Shown: positions 31,018 to 40,342, counted from the first letter of the stretch. The stretch: DNA of 64,000 nt from Blastobasis lacticolella (GCA_905147135.1 LR990057.1:1984001-2048000), one strand, 5' to 3'. The notes: a model not told the origin generated them from the sequence alone. Made by a program: numbers and translations.

Positions 31018-31100
31018 TAAGAGGTCCAGTCTAGAGACAGAAGTTCAGCAACGCACGCTGATGCCGGCAATTGGATGGGTGACCGTAACGTACTTTGAGT
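31018..31100 (+). repeat. 5S rRNA-like fragment (SINE3-type head or pseudogene)
   Basis: 'agaagttcagcaacgcacgc' resembles the 5S internal promoter A box ('gaagttaagcaacgtcgggc') and 'ttggatgggtgaccg' is identical to the 5S C box of many insects, at about normal spacing. The upstream 'gaggtccagtctagagac' also lines up loosely. Too diverged to be a functional 5S gene. Confidence 0.5.
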
Positions 31101-31205
31101 TGAGTCTAATCACTGCTGTTCTATCTCTCTCCTACGTTTCTGTGAACGTTGCCTAAAAGAGATCGCTTGCAGTTTCTTACTTATTGTGATTGCTCTGTAT
31201 TAATA

Positions 31206-31673
31206 ACACCGGAACACAAAAAAAAAAAATGTCTGTACACCGGGCGCCACCTATCTACGCGCATGTTTTTCGACCCGCTGAATACGAATTTTAAGTCAGT
31301 TTAGGCCGTCCAGCCTTCAATTTTGAAAATTTTTTGAACCAAGATAATCCTAATTTTTTACGATTTTTGCAATTTTTAAGGATATTTTATAATTTTTTTC
31401 GAATTAAGTAAGTTTATGATTAAAGTACGATCGAAATTAGTATTTAACAGATCAAAATACATAAATTATGCTTGCCTTAGATGTCAAAATTTTTTTCTTG
31501 CCAAAACATCGTATTTTCGCTATTTTTTGGGGTTTTTTGCAATACTTGAATTCACTAAATTGAAGGCTGGACGGCCTGAACTGACTTAAAATTCGTATTC
31601 AGCGGGTCGAAAAACATGCCCGTAGATAGGTGGCGCCCGGTGTACAAATTTTTTTTTTTTTGGGTGCCGGGGT
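31206..31673. mobile_element. Foldback element with ~115-bp terminal inverted repeats
   Basis: Arms 31206-31325 and 31555-31673 are inverted, with only a handful of differences ('gggcgccacctatctacg', 'ttcgacccgctgaatacgaa', 'ggccgtccagccttcaattt'). Each arm carries an A12-type run. TA flanks both ends. The 230-bp centre is AT-rich and non-coding. A TA duplication would fit a Tc1/mariner-type MITE. Confidence 0.85.
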
Positions 31674-31875
31674 TATGTGTTTATAGTCGACCTTCAGCAC
31701 CGTAACGAGGTCTCCATTGGTCAGGTGTTATAATACTACTGACCGAGTGAGCTTGATCAGGAGATAGATTGAGAAGTTGAGGGAGGCAATTGGTACACTG
31801 TGACGGTATTGGTAATAATATTATAATGCTAACAAATATAATAATGAGTACAAATATAAGTAATATATATAAGCA

Positions 31876-31985
31876 TCGTGGGTGATGCCCCTGGTATTGC
31901 AAACGTCCATAGGCTGCGGTGACTGCTTACCATCAGGCAGGCCGCACGCTTGTTTGCCACCTTAGTGGTATAAAAACAAAAAATA
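31876..31985 (+). mobile_element. LINE family F 3' end
   Basis: 'cgtgggtgatgcccctggta', 'cataggctgcggtgactgct', 'accatcaggcaggccgcacg' and an A-rich tail. Confidence 0.75.
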
Positions 31986-32124
31986 AACATAGTATATAAC
32001 AAAGTTGCTTTCTGCTGTCTGTCCCGATGAATCTATGTATGTATCGATGTTCGCTTAGATTTTTAAAACTACTTAATGAATTTTAATGCGATTTCAACAA
32101 TATATAGAGTGATCGCGCGCGCGC

Positions 32125-32170
<46 letters not shown>

Positions 32171-32537
32171 CACACACATATACATCACACATAAATGCAA
32201 ATTAAATGTAATGTACCTCTTTTATCTTAAGAATACCTCTATAGTATGTTTACTGTATTTATACTTATTTGTCATTAAATCTGTATTCTAAGTTTACCAA
32301 CGGTTGAGTACTATGTACCTACAAAAATTCATCTACAGAATTTGGGAAGAACTGAGGCCTGTAACACAGTTTTAACTACCACAGGCTTCAGTATCTACTT
32401 GTAAATTATGTAATCAGTTTTTATTGAATAAAGATTATTATTATTATTATTCAAGAGGAAGGTTTACAAGCAAGAAAAAGGAGGGTAGCTGAGGGTAAAG
32501 TAGGTGTACGTGAACGAAATCGCGCCGGGTCCACTAG
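31986..32537 (+). mobile_element. Non-autonomous Helitron with an internal insertion
   Basis: Left part 'catagtatataacaaagttg', 'ttttaaaactacttaatgaa', 'tatatagagtgat'; right part 'tcaagaggaaggtttacaag', a short GTAGG tract and 'gcgccgggtccactag', ending CTAG|T at 32534-32537. An insertion of about 340 bases (32111-32450) separates 'gagtgat' from 'tcaagagg'. Confidence 0.7.
32111..32450 (+). mobile_element. Retroelement tail inserted in the Helitron, with (CG)n(CA)n head
   Basis: Opens with alternating CG then (CA)n (32113-32177) and closes with 'ttattgaataaagattatta' plus an ATT repeat, a polyadenylation-like end. The body is unrecognised. Confidence 0.45.
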
Positions 32538-32539
32538 TG

Positions 32540-32660
32540 GTGAGGCAACGCGTGGGTGATGCCCCTGGTATTGAAAACGTCCATAGGCTGCGATGACTGC
32601 TTACTATCAGGCAGGCCGTAAGCTTGTTTGCAACCTTAGCGGTATAGAAAAAAGTAATCT
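32540..32660 (+). mobile_element. LINE family F 3' end
   Basis: 'caacgcgtgggtgatgcccc', 'actatcaggcaggccgtaag' and a short A tail. Confidence 0.7.
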
Positions 32661-32790
32661 CGGCAACAATATCATGCGCTCTCGTGCGTGAAGGCCCAGG
32701 CTCCGCCTTGACCACGATCCAGGAATTGGCAGATCGGGTAATACCTCCGTGACCCGATTCGATCATGGTTACACATTGTCATCAAAATCC
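32661..32790 (-). mobile_element. SINE-B, internally deleted
   Basis: 'gccttgaccacgatccagga', 'ggcagatcgggtaatacctc', 'tcgatcatggttacacattg'; the body between the last two blocks is shortened. Confidence 0.7.
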
Positions 32791-33356
32791 TTCCAAAAAT
32801 TTAGCCACATTTATTTCGGGCCCCACATAATATGACAAGCGCGACGTGTATCACAGAATAAGGAGGATTTATCAAAAAACTGGGACAACACTTTCCTTAG
32901 GAAACACAGCAATAAAGATTATCCCACGGTCCTTCGGAGGGTACCCATCCATCCATCACTTTTATTATCGTACGCTTGATGGCTTGGAGAGTTCAACAAT
33001 ACATTACGGATTAGATTACCTATTGTTGGTATTGTAGTGTTTACAATTTCAATTAGCTATGTTGTTGGTAATATAAGTAGGTAGCTAACAGAGTAGTGTA
33101 CTTAAAATGTTGGTTCAATAAGCTGTTTTATTACCATGCTCGTATCGAGTGAAGTTCAACGTTTACTAATGAATGTTATTGGCCTGAAAGTGCACAGTTC
33201 GCGACCAATTTGGCTCCAATGTGTGAGGATGAACTCCCTGAGTGACCATGGAGCGTGCAACCGTTCAGTATTCTGGTAAAAATTATCAAAACCGTTTTGC
33301 ACGGAGTGACGATTTATATTTAACACTGCGTCTATTTATGTTTACCAGGAGCGCCG
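32791..33356. other. Unassigned
   Basis: 'ggctccaatgtgtgaggatg' and 'gaactccctg' at 33208-33242 match, in reverse complement, coding sequence of LINE family F (around 21400). This indicates a small LINE fragment on the minus strand. Confidence 0.4.
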
Positions 33357-33895
33357 GTGGTCTAGTGGTAAAAGAATCCGACTCGCAAGCGAGAGGTACC
33401 TGGTTCCAATCCTATTGCCGCTATGTACAGTCCAGTTCATTAATATGTGGGCATTGCTAAGGCTTCAAATATAAATGTACATGGAAGGGTACTTATATAT
33501 CTGAGCTGATGTACCTATGTTTGATTGATGATTCTGCTCAGATATATAAGTACCCTTCCATGTACATTTATATTTGAAGCCTTGGTAATGCTCACATATT
33601 AATGAACTCGACTGTACCAATGACTCTTTACTGAGTTATATACATTAGTTGAACACTAACTGCTGCTTTTACTGTGAGGGAAAACATCGTGATAAAACCT
33701 GCACATTCAGGTAACAGAATCTGTAAGGTCCAATCTGGTTAGGTTCCTCTACTAGCAGAGTCACGGAGGTCAGATAGCAGTCGCTCCACTGTAATTATCT
33801 GATCTGCTAAATCCTGGATCATTATCAAGTCGGAATCCGGGCCCTCATGCGTGAGAGCACAACCGGGACATTAACGCCAAGACGATTATTTACTG
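33357..33895 (+). mobile_element. SINE-B, split by a foldback element
   Basis: Head 'gccggtggtctagtggtaaa' (A box), 'ctggttccaatcc' (B box), then after the insertion 'caatgactctttactgagtt', 'tcaggtaacagaatctgtaa' and the tail 'gacattaacgccaagacgat'. Removing 33429-33613 and one GTAC restores a contiguous SINE. Confidence 0.85.
33429..33613. mobile_element. 185-bp foldback element, 78-bp arms, GTAC duplication
   Basis: Arms 33429-33506 and 33536-33613 match at 74 of 78 positions when inverted ('ttcaaatataaatgtacatg' is in the exact part); the loop is 29 bases. GTAC is repeated at 33425-33428 and 33614-33617. The host SINE shows one GTAC at the site in other copies. Confidence 0.9.
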
Positions 33896-34301
33896 CAATC
33901 GTAGCTAAATCTCCCTTTTAGTAGTCCAACGTCACTCAACAGCCCATAATTGGATGGTAACGGGGCTCTTCATTATGAAATACGATTATTTTAATGATAA
34001 CACGAATCTTCGTCTAATTTTATAGCCCATTAATGTAAGTAATATATTTTATTCGAAATACGTGTCCCATTTTGTACTGTCTGTATTAGAAACTTGCCAC
34101 TTCATTCTTCATATCTGAAACTTTATCACAATACATCTTTTTTTTCATTTTAAATCAACATTCCAAATTAAGTTGAAGCCATTGTACGTGATTGTGACGG
34201 AAAAAACCAACAAAGAGGTATAACGAATAGTTTATGTCAATATTCTTTTACGCTTTTTCAAGTACTGATTGCTTGCTGTAAAATCAAAATTGTATTTATT
34301 A
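33896..34301. other. Unassigned, AT-rich
   Basis: No open frame or known terminus. Confidence 0.35.
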
Positions 34302-34400
34302 CTAGCGACTCGACCGGGCTTCGCACGAATGTATATAAAAAAATATATAAAACCCTAAATAATTATATAACTAATGGTGATAAATGCATCCAAATGATTT
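34302..34400 (-). mobile_element. Helitron 3' end fragment
   Basis: Minus strand 'ttcgtgcgaagcccggtcga' followed by 'gtcgctag|t', a CTAG|T terminus after a GC-rich stem. Confidence 0.55.
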
Positions 34401-34409
34401 GCGTGGGTT

Positions 34410-34570
34410 AGAAAGGTGGCTGAGTGGTTAAGGTATTAGACTCGTAAGCGAGCGGTACCAGCTTCAAATCCCACTGCGGCCAATGTAGTAATTACTTTTT
34501 CTGAGTTATGTACATTAGTTGAATGCTAACCGATGCTCTTACGGCGAGGAAAACATCGAGATGAAATAGC
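34410..34570 (+). mobile_element. SINE-B, 3'-truncated
   Basis: Well kept tRNA-like head 'ggctgagtggttaaggtatt', 'gactcgtaagcgagcgg', B-box region 'gcttcaaatcccactgcggc', then 'gagttatgtacattagttga' and 'gatgctcttacggcgagg'. Confidence 0.8.
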
Positions 34571-34929
34571 GCAAAGTACATCTGACAAGATATACCAGGA
34601 CCAGGCATGGTTACATACTAGATACGGATACAGCTAAGATTCACTTTGAATCAGAAACAGTAATACCATTGGATTTAATAGAGAGCAGAAACAATGTAGA
34701 GGCGTCTCTACATTTGTCTCTATGGCGCTGGAGACCAGTGATGCGTAAAGTAGGCGATATCCGCGGGGATTCCCCTGCATCCAGATAATTGTCCTCGCAT
34801 CTCTAGGCTCTACAAGAATCTAGGCCGATAGGTGAGCAAGAATACTCGTCTACCTACTCTAGAAAATTGAAATGATAATATCCGAGAAATGAAATTTAAT
34901 GGTGGGAAAATGAGATTTGAATTCTTTGT
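34571..34929. other. Unassigned
   Basis: No family recognised. Confidence 0.3.
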
Positions 34930-35312
34930 TTATTTATTTTTGTTTATTTTGTTGAACAGTTTATTGTGCACGATAACAAGTATACAATATTGGCATAAAG
35001 AAAAAACAACACAAAAAGTACAACAGGTCTTTCATTAAGATTATTATTATCGCTTGTTTTAATAATATGTCACTTAATTTATATTAGCTTTATATACCTA
35101 TATATTATAATATGATATATTTATGTATTTATATATTCAATTATTGTGCCCGTCGTATCTGCGTTACTTTAGTCTAACATCTCTCTTCTGTAGGCCTGCT
35201 GGAAGAAATTTCTTTTTAGAAATAAGCAGCACCTGTTGTGTCTTTTGTTCTGTTATATTTCTCTGTATATCATTATTGTGTACAATAAACAGTTCAAAAA
35301 TAAATAAAGAAA
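34930..35312. mobile_element. Two opposed retroelement tails of family E
   Basis: 34930-35035 lies on the minus strand ('gaacagtttattgtgcacga'). 35190-35312 lies on the plus strand ('taggcctgctggaagaaatt', 'gtgtacaataaacagttcaa', A/T tail). The pogo transposon begins 23 bases beyond the second tail. Confidence 0.6.
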
Positions 35313-35335
35313 TATTATTAAGACATTTGTGCCTA

Positions 35336-35358
35336 GGGGAAGGGCGGGCAAGAAGGTC
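35336..35358 (+). repeat. Left terminal inverted repeat of pogo element
   Basis: Starts directly after the TA duplication; pairs with 37950-37972 with three mismatches. Confidence 0.9.
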
Positions 35359-35544
35359 ATAGAAGGTAAGAAGGGTATTTTTTATATCTCTTCGCTAACG
35401 TAAGAGCAAGACAGCACGATCACGTGAAGCGCTAGCCCGCTCGCGCCATAGGTAAATCAGTACGCCGCGAGGAGCGGCACGCGTAAGTCGAGTGCTCTGA
35501 GAGCTGTGCAAGTTTTGGCGCCGAAATATTAAAATTTTCGCAAC

Positions 35545-35799
35545 GTAAGTACACTGTGATTTTACAATTTATGTAAAGCTTTCTGTGAATAAATGTACGA
35601 CGTGTTTAAGCTTGGCTCGTGTGCTATCTGATACGACTTCGTTATGCTCAAAGTAAACATAATTGTAAATAAAATTGAGGTGTGGGCTCAGGTTGGGGGT
35701 GGGAGGCAAAACGGGCCCGGGCAAAACGGGTAGTACCCTTTTTGCCCGCATAATATTTTTGGTTTACTGCATGGCTTTAATTGAATATTTCTATTACAG
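35545..35799 (+). other. Predicted 5'-UTR intron of the transposase gene
   Basis: Donor 'caac|gtaagtac' at 35545 and acceptor 'tttctattacag' ending at 35799. The ATG is the first three bases of the next exon. The 5' exon would start somewhere in 35360-35544. The subterminal repeat 'gcaaaacgggtagtaccc' lies inside the intron. Confidence 0.6.
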
Positions 35800-37710
35800 A
35801 TGGTGTACAATTACAAAAGAAAAACTACGCGAGCTACTTGGTCGGAAAGTACGTTAAGAGAAGCGATCAATGAGGCCAAGAAAACTACAATAAAAAGTGC
35901 TGCAACAAAATACGGAATATCTTATAGTGTATTGCAGCGACGTATGAAAACAGGTTCTTCCGTTAAGAGGTTGGGAAGGTTCAAGCCGATATTTACAGAA
36001 GATGAAGAGCTAGAGTTAGTGCAGCATCTTAAGTCGCTTGACTCTTTATTTTACGGACTTACTAAGTCTGAATTTTTGCAAATGGCTGGTGAATTTGCCA
36101 AGCGCAAAAACACGCAAACTAAATTTAAAAATGACATTGCGGGTAAGCAATGGTACAAAAACTTCAGGATGAAGCATCCAGAAATAGTACTGAGGACCCC
36201 AGAATCAACGTCCATTGCCAGATTACAGGCATTTAATAGGCCAGCTGTCAACAGGTTCTATGACTTACTTGAAAGTATAGTGGAGTCGCAAAAAATTCGG
36301 CCTGATATGATTTACAACATGGATGAAACAGGTGTCAGAACGTCATCTACAAGACCACCTAAAGTACTGTCCATTTATGGTAAAAAACAAGTGGGAATCG
36401 TCAGCAGTTTGGAAAAAGGAACATTGACAACGGTTATTTGTTGCTGCAGCGCTTCTGGTAACTTTGCACCGCCTCCTTTTTTTATTTTCAAACGGAAGCG
36501 GTTTCAAGCTCGATTGCTGGATGGTGCCCTGCCGGGTTGTGAAGCAGCTGTTTCTGATAGCGGTTGGATTAATGGGGAAATATTCTTGGAATGGCTTAGG
36601 GTTTTTGTGAGCCGTGTCAGACCAACCCAAGATTGCAAAGCCTTATTGATTTTAGATAATCACGAGTCGCATAAATATTATCCTGCTTTAGAATTCGCTA
36701 CTAAAAATAACGTCATATTTTTATCAATTCCTCCCCATACCTCACACAAATTACAACCTCTAGATGTAGCTGTATACTCACCATTTAAAACCTTCTTTGA
36801 AGTAGAGGTTAATAAATTCCAAAAGCAATATCCAGGCAGAGTTATTTGCCAATTTGATGTAGCAAAACTTGTTTGCCAGGCTTACCTAAGAGCAGCTACG
36901 CCCCAAAATGCTTTAAGTGGTTTTCGAGCATCAGGAATTCAACCGTTTGATCGTTATACTATTGGAGAAGAATGTTTTGCACCATCTACTGTTTATAATC
37001 GAGAACTTCAACTGCAAGAAACCAATCGCGATGACCACCATCATAGTCTTCTTCCGGTTACTGAAAATGTACCAGCACAGATTTTTGATGAAGAGCATGA
37101 GCCCCTAATTGCACCGTCAAATATTCAGTCTGAAAGTGTACAAGAGATGACGGAAAACATTCAACCCATACTGACTGAAACAATATGCCAAGACCCTGCA
37201 AGTACTGAAGTTATAGAACCAGTACAAGCGGTAGCTTTTCCTTCTCCTTTATTACAGGAAGATCGTGGAACAACTACGCCACCACCAACCATAGAATTCC
37301 AGAGTACAAGAAATATTCTTCAAGAAATTCATCCCCTTCCACAAAACACTCAGAGAAAAACAAACAGACGCAGACAGCCACAGAAATCTGAAATTTTGAC
37401 TAGCACTCCGATAAAAATTCAACAGAAAGAAAAATTTGATAAATCCCTGAGGAAAAAAGTCGACACACCAAAACCATCTACGTCTGGACAGAAAAGAAAG
37501 AAAAGAACGGAAAGGAAAGAGAAAAAGAAATCTGAAAATACTCGTAGCAGCGAGAATGTGGACTTTTATTGTATCATATGCAGGGAAAAATACGTGAGTC
37601 CTCCCACTGAGGACTGGATCCAGTGCTCGCAATGCAAAGAATGGTCTCACGAATCATGCTCATCCTACAGTGGACATGGCTCCTATTTTTGTGATATCTG
37701 TTTTGATTAA
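35800..37710 (+). CDS. Pogo-type DDE transposase with C-terminal PHD finger, 636 aa
   Basis: Catalyses cut-and-paste transposition of the surrounding element. Residues ~13-50 (TWSESTLREAINEAKKTTIK ... ISYSVLQRRMK) form a psq-type helix-turn-helix. ~65-138 is a CENP-B/Tc5-type second DNA-binding domain (KQWYKNFRMKHPEI). The DDE core shows D175 in YNMDETGV, D286 in ALLILDNHESH and D322 in HKLQPLDVAVYSPFK, i.e. DD35D; all three are present. A low-complexity region (~400-505) and Lys/Arg-rich stretches (GQKRKKRTERKEKKK), probably nuclear-localising, follow. Residues 591-634 form a C4-H-C3 PHD finger: Cys591, 594, 609, 612, His617, Cys620, 631, 634, with Trp606 and Trp615. Pogo proteins usually end in an acidic tail; a PHD finger is the odd feature here. 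The start was chosen because the ATG directly follows a good acceptor and opens the domain. There are no stops. It could be a domesticated gene, but intact TIRs and TA flanks favour a live element. Confidence 0.93.
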   Translation: MVYNYKRKTTRATWSESTLREAINEAKKTTIKSAATKYGISYSVLQRRMKTGSSVKRLGRFKPIFTEDEELELVQHLKSLDSLFYGLTKSEFLQMAGEFAKRKNTQTKFKNDIAGKQWYKNFRMKHPEIVLRTPESTSIARLQAFNRPAVNRFYDLLESIVESQKIRPDMIYNMDETGVRTSSTRPPKVLSIYGKKQVGIVSSLEKGTLTTVICCCSASGNFAPPPFFIFKRKRFQARLLDGALPGCEAAVSDSGWINGEIFLEWLRVFVSRVRPTQDCKALLILDNHESHKYYPALEFATKNNVIFLSIPPHTSHKLQPLDVAVYSPFKTFFEVEVNKFQKQYPGRVICQFDVAKLVCQAYLRAATPQNALSGFRASGIQPFDRYTIGEECFAPSTVYNRELQLQETNRDDHHHSLLPVTENVPAQIFDEEHEPLIAPSNIQSESVQEMTENIQPILTETICQDPASTEVIEPVQAVAFPSPLLQEDRGTTTPPPTIEFQSTRNILQEIHPLPQNTQRKTNRRRQPQKSEILTSTPIKIQQKEKFDKSLRKKVDTPKPSTSGQKRKKRTERKEKKKSENTRSSENVDFYCIICREKYVSPPTEDWIQCSQCKEWSHESCSSYSGHGSYFCDICFD

Positions 37711-37900
37711 TAGGTAAATGACGCGTTGTATTCTTCTTGCCCGCTTAGGGTACCCGTTTTACCGACCCCCTAAGGGCAAAATGGGTTTTTTGTTAGTTTT
37801 TTAAAAACTGAAATTACTCGATTATGTTGAATTTCTAAAACTTTAATATTGTTGATTGTGTTAGCCAAAGAGGCAAAGTTTCGTTATGTTTTTGTTTTTT

Positions 37901-37906
37901 ATTAAA
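37901..37906 (+). terminator. Candidate polyadenylation signal (ATTAAA)
   Basis: Lies 190 bases after the transposase stop and inside the right terminus. No stronger AATAAA is seen between the stop and 37972. Confidence 0.35.
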
Positions 37907-37949
37907 TTTCTAACCATTTTCAATTTTTTTTATTAATCAACCTTAAGGG

Positions 37950-37972
37950 GCCCTTCCTGCCCGCCCATCCCC
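37950..37972 (-). repeat. Right terminal inverted repeat of pogo element
   Basis: Reverse complement reads 'ggggatgggcgggcaggaag'. TA follows at 37973-37974. Confidence 0.9.
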
Positions 37973-37974
37973 TA

Positions 37975-38371
37975 ATTAGAATGCGATGGAACCATGTCCG
38001 CATTACGAAACCTCGGGCGAACCAGCGTTAGAGCCCGTACAGACGTACGCAATTTCTGCACGATTTGTCCTAAATGTTTATGCAATTTGGGTTTCTATAC
38101 CAATGACAGAAAGCTTATATCTAAACATCTAAACAAACGCACAGCGTTCGCGTTGCACCCGCACCGTCGTCGCGTCGCGCCCGCCTGGTCACCGCGTCAT
38201 CGTTCGCGCCAATATGGCAGGCTGCGACGCTTCATCCTTACAACCTCCAACCGCTGAAATATTTGTGGGCGCTTCGATATTCACTAAGAACATTAGAACA
38301 GATGTACAAACCGACCGTCGGTGGATACATAGGTTGCGATTGTCATTTACAGCGCTACACAGACCATCTTC
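37975..38371. other. Unassigned GC-richer tract
   Basis: 38130-38240 is GC-rich ('cgtcgtcgcgtcgcgcccgc'). Plus-strand frames here (87 and 65 aa) have no recognisable domain and no clear splice sites. Confidence 0.35.
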
Positions 38372-38885
38372 ACCGTTTATTTATTTATTTAATACTTTAT
38401 GCACAAAATAGTACAAAGGTGGACAGCTTTGTAGCTTTATCTACCAGTCTACCCCGAAAACTGCTAATAATAATTGCAGGCGGTGCATAAAAATCTACAA
38501 CAACATTACACTTAAAAATAAAATTAAACATTTTTTTTAAAATTATTTTGCGATACATTAAAAATACAATTCTACCCACTAGTATTCACATACCGCAACC
38601 CAAAATTTTAGTGGAATACTAAAAACCAACAACAACAAAATAGCAGAACATACTTGAATACCACTTTCAATCAAATGCCTTCAACTAAGCTCACTCGTAA
38701 AAGTAACAGGTGAAAAAATAAATAAGTTAAAGTTGGGTATTACAAAGAATTTAGAAAATGCTCTCGAACAGCTTTTTTGAAGGAAGGTTTGTTGAAGCTT
38801 CGTCTGATATCGACCGGAAGATCATTCCACAGCCTTGCTGCCATTAAAGAGAAAGATTTACGTTTAGTACAGGAACAGCAACAGA
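38372..38885 (-). pseudogene. LINE ORF2 C-terminus with long 3' UTR
   Basis: The minus strand encodes KRKSFSLMAARLWNDLPVDI then RRSFNKPSFKKAVREHFLNS and a stop near 38757. A ~370-base UTR follows, closed by an (aaat)n tail at 38372. LWNDLP plus 'F-K-K' is the CR1-group C-terminal block. Upstream domains are missing. Confidence 0.7.
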
Positions 38886-39057
38886 CATTAACCTCAAAAT
38901 GAATTACCTAGTTGTGATTTTTGGCTCAAGTGTACCTTAAAGTCCCAGGAGTATGTCCTGAAAGTTCCCCACCCCCTGAACTAATAAAAATTTGCTTTTC
39001 TAGCTCGTATTAGTTGGTCATAATTACCGTCGATGGATCGACACGCTTTGTACGCCT

Positions 39058-39165
39058 AAAGAAAAGAAAGAAGGAAAGAAAGAAAATACATTTATTACAC
39101 ATAGCACACCACGACACAATAACAGTTATAATTACAGACAACGGACACATTAACATTTAAAATAT
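39058..39165 (-). mobile_element. Retroelement tail with (CTTT)n end
   Basis: Plus-strand 'aagaaaggaagaaagaaaga'-type run followed by 'aaaatacatttattacacat' is the reverse complement of an 'aataaatgtattttctttc' tail. Confidence 0.5.
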
Positions 39166-39393
39166 CTTAATTAAGACAATATGTTGTAGTCTCCCATGAT
39201 ACTGTCGGTGCCGCAGTCGCTAGCGCAAATGGTACCCACTCAGCATGTGCTGTGAAGCGCAAGAAACGACTCACAGCAAACAAATGAACGCGTTCAGTGC
39301 TGCACCGACCGGTGGACCGACTGTACGGATACCGACTCTTTGGACTTGTTCTCTCCTGATGAAAACGCAGCCCAATGGGTGAAGAATTTAGAT

Positions 39394-39476
39394 TTTTACT
39401 TGTAGTTTTAGTGTTAATTAATTACCTAGGTTATAATTAGCAACTCGGCTATTAATGCCATACGAATAAATAAATA
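39394..39476 (+). mobile_element. Retroelement tail M
   Basis: 'ttacttgtagttttagtgtt', 'gactcggctattaatgccatacg'-like sequence and an (aaat)n end; the same tail lies at 59120-59205. Confidence 0.6.
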
Positions 39477-40074
39477 ACTGTACGGATATGCGTATTATCG
39501 TCGTCAAAAGTAATCGAACAATCCCATACTGAACATTAGTAAATATATCGACTCTAAACATCTAATCACCATTGTGGACGACTGTATTATTTCGGTTAGT
39601 TTGGTTGTCAGGAGAGCACTGAATAGTACAAACTGACTGTCGGTCAATACGTATCAGTAATCGGCTTTAGCGTTCACAAAGGTTTGACACCTTGTCGAAC
39701 TAAATCAACCAATATATATATTTATTACGACAAGGTCCGGATTATAGAGTCGTTTAATGTATCAAATAATATATCTTTATCTACACTCATAGCATAATGT
39801 TCCAATTACATATTCGAAAACCTTCGTTTAGGGGTACACTTTCTTCACGCAAGTCTTTAGAATTTTAAAAAGTTACATTACAAAAGTTACGATACAGCAT
39901 TTCCCATACTATTTTCATCACAGCTGTATTGAAAAATAACTTTTTAATCATTATGCAACACTTTTATTTCTTAAATTTTTGTGGGGTGCCGGGACACGGC
40001 GAAATGTAGGCTGAATACCTAGATGTTTTAAAAAAATTCAAAATTTAAATTTTCCTGTTTATATTTGTGTGTAA

Positions 40075-40342
40075 TTAATAAATAATAATAATAAATATTC
40101 GGGGACAAATTCACACAGCGCCATCTAGCCCCAAACTAAGCAAAGCTTGTATTATGGGTGCTAGATAACTGATATACTACTTAAATACTTTTTTAAATAC
40201 ATACTTATTATACATAGAACACCCAGACCCGTAACAGAACTTAAAATTCATCATTTCAATTTCTGCCCGGCCGGGAATCGAACCCGGGACCTCTTGCGTG
40301 GCAGACCGGCATGTTGACCATTGAACCACTCAGGTCGTCATT
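40075..40342 (-). mobile_element. SINE-A, full length
   Basis: Minus-strand head 'gacctgagtggttcaatggt', GCC anticodon region, 'ggttcgattcc' B box, and the 3' end 'gatggcgctgtgtgaatttg' with an A/T tail. Confidence 0.85.

Larger units (their letters stand above)
35336..37972 (+). mobile_element. Pogo/Tigger-type DNA transposon, apparently intact
   Basis: TA at 35334-35335 and 37973-37974 flanks the element, the usual Tc1/mariner-pogo target duplication. Terminal inverted repeats of about 23 bp (35336-35358 and 37950-37972) match at 20 positions: 'ggggaagggcgggcaagaag' against 'ggggatgggcgggcaggaag'. Further inward, 'gcaaaacgggtagtaccc' (left) and 'gggtacccgttttacc' (right) form subterminal inverted repeats. 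The 2637-bp element holds one long open transposase frame. Ends, target duplication and frame all being intact implies a recent insertion and possibly an autonomous copy. Confidence 0.92.

Noticed and set aside
32113..32177. (CA)n run as a regulatory Z-DNA element
   Set aside because: It is a microsatellite at the edge of a nested insertion; nothing in the sequence ties it to a gene.
34410..34490. Functional tRNA gene in the SINE-B head
   Set aside because: The SINE-B body follows directly and the anticodon arm does not form a standard 5-bp stem with a 7-base loop.
37252..37650. 132-residue minus-strand frame rich in Phe
   Set aside because: It is antisense to the transposase Lys/Arg-rich and PHD regions; its composition follows from that.
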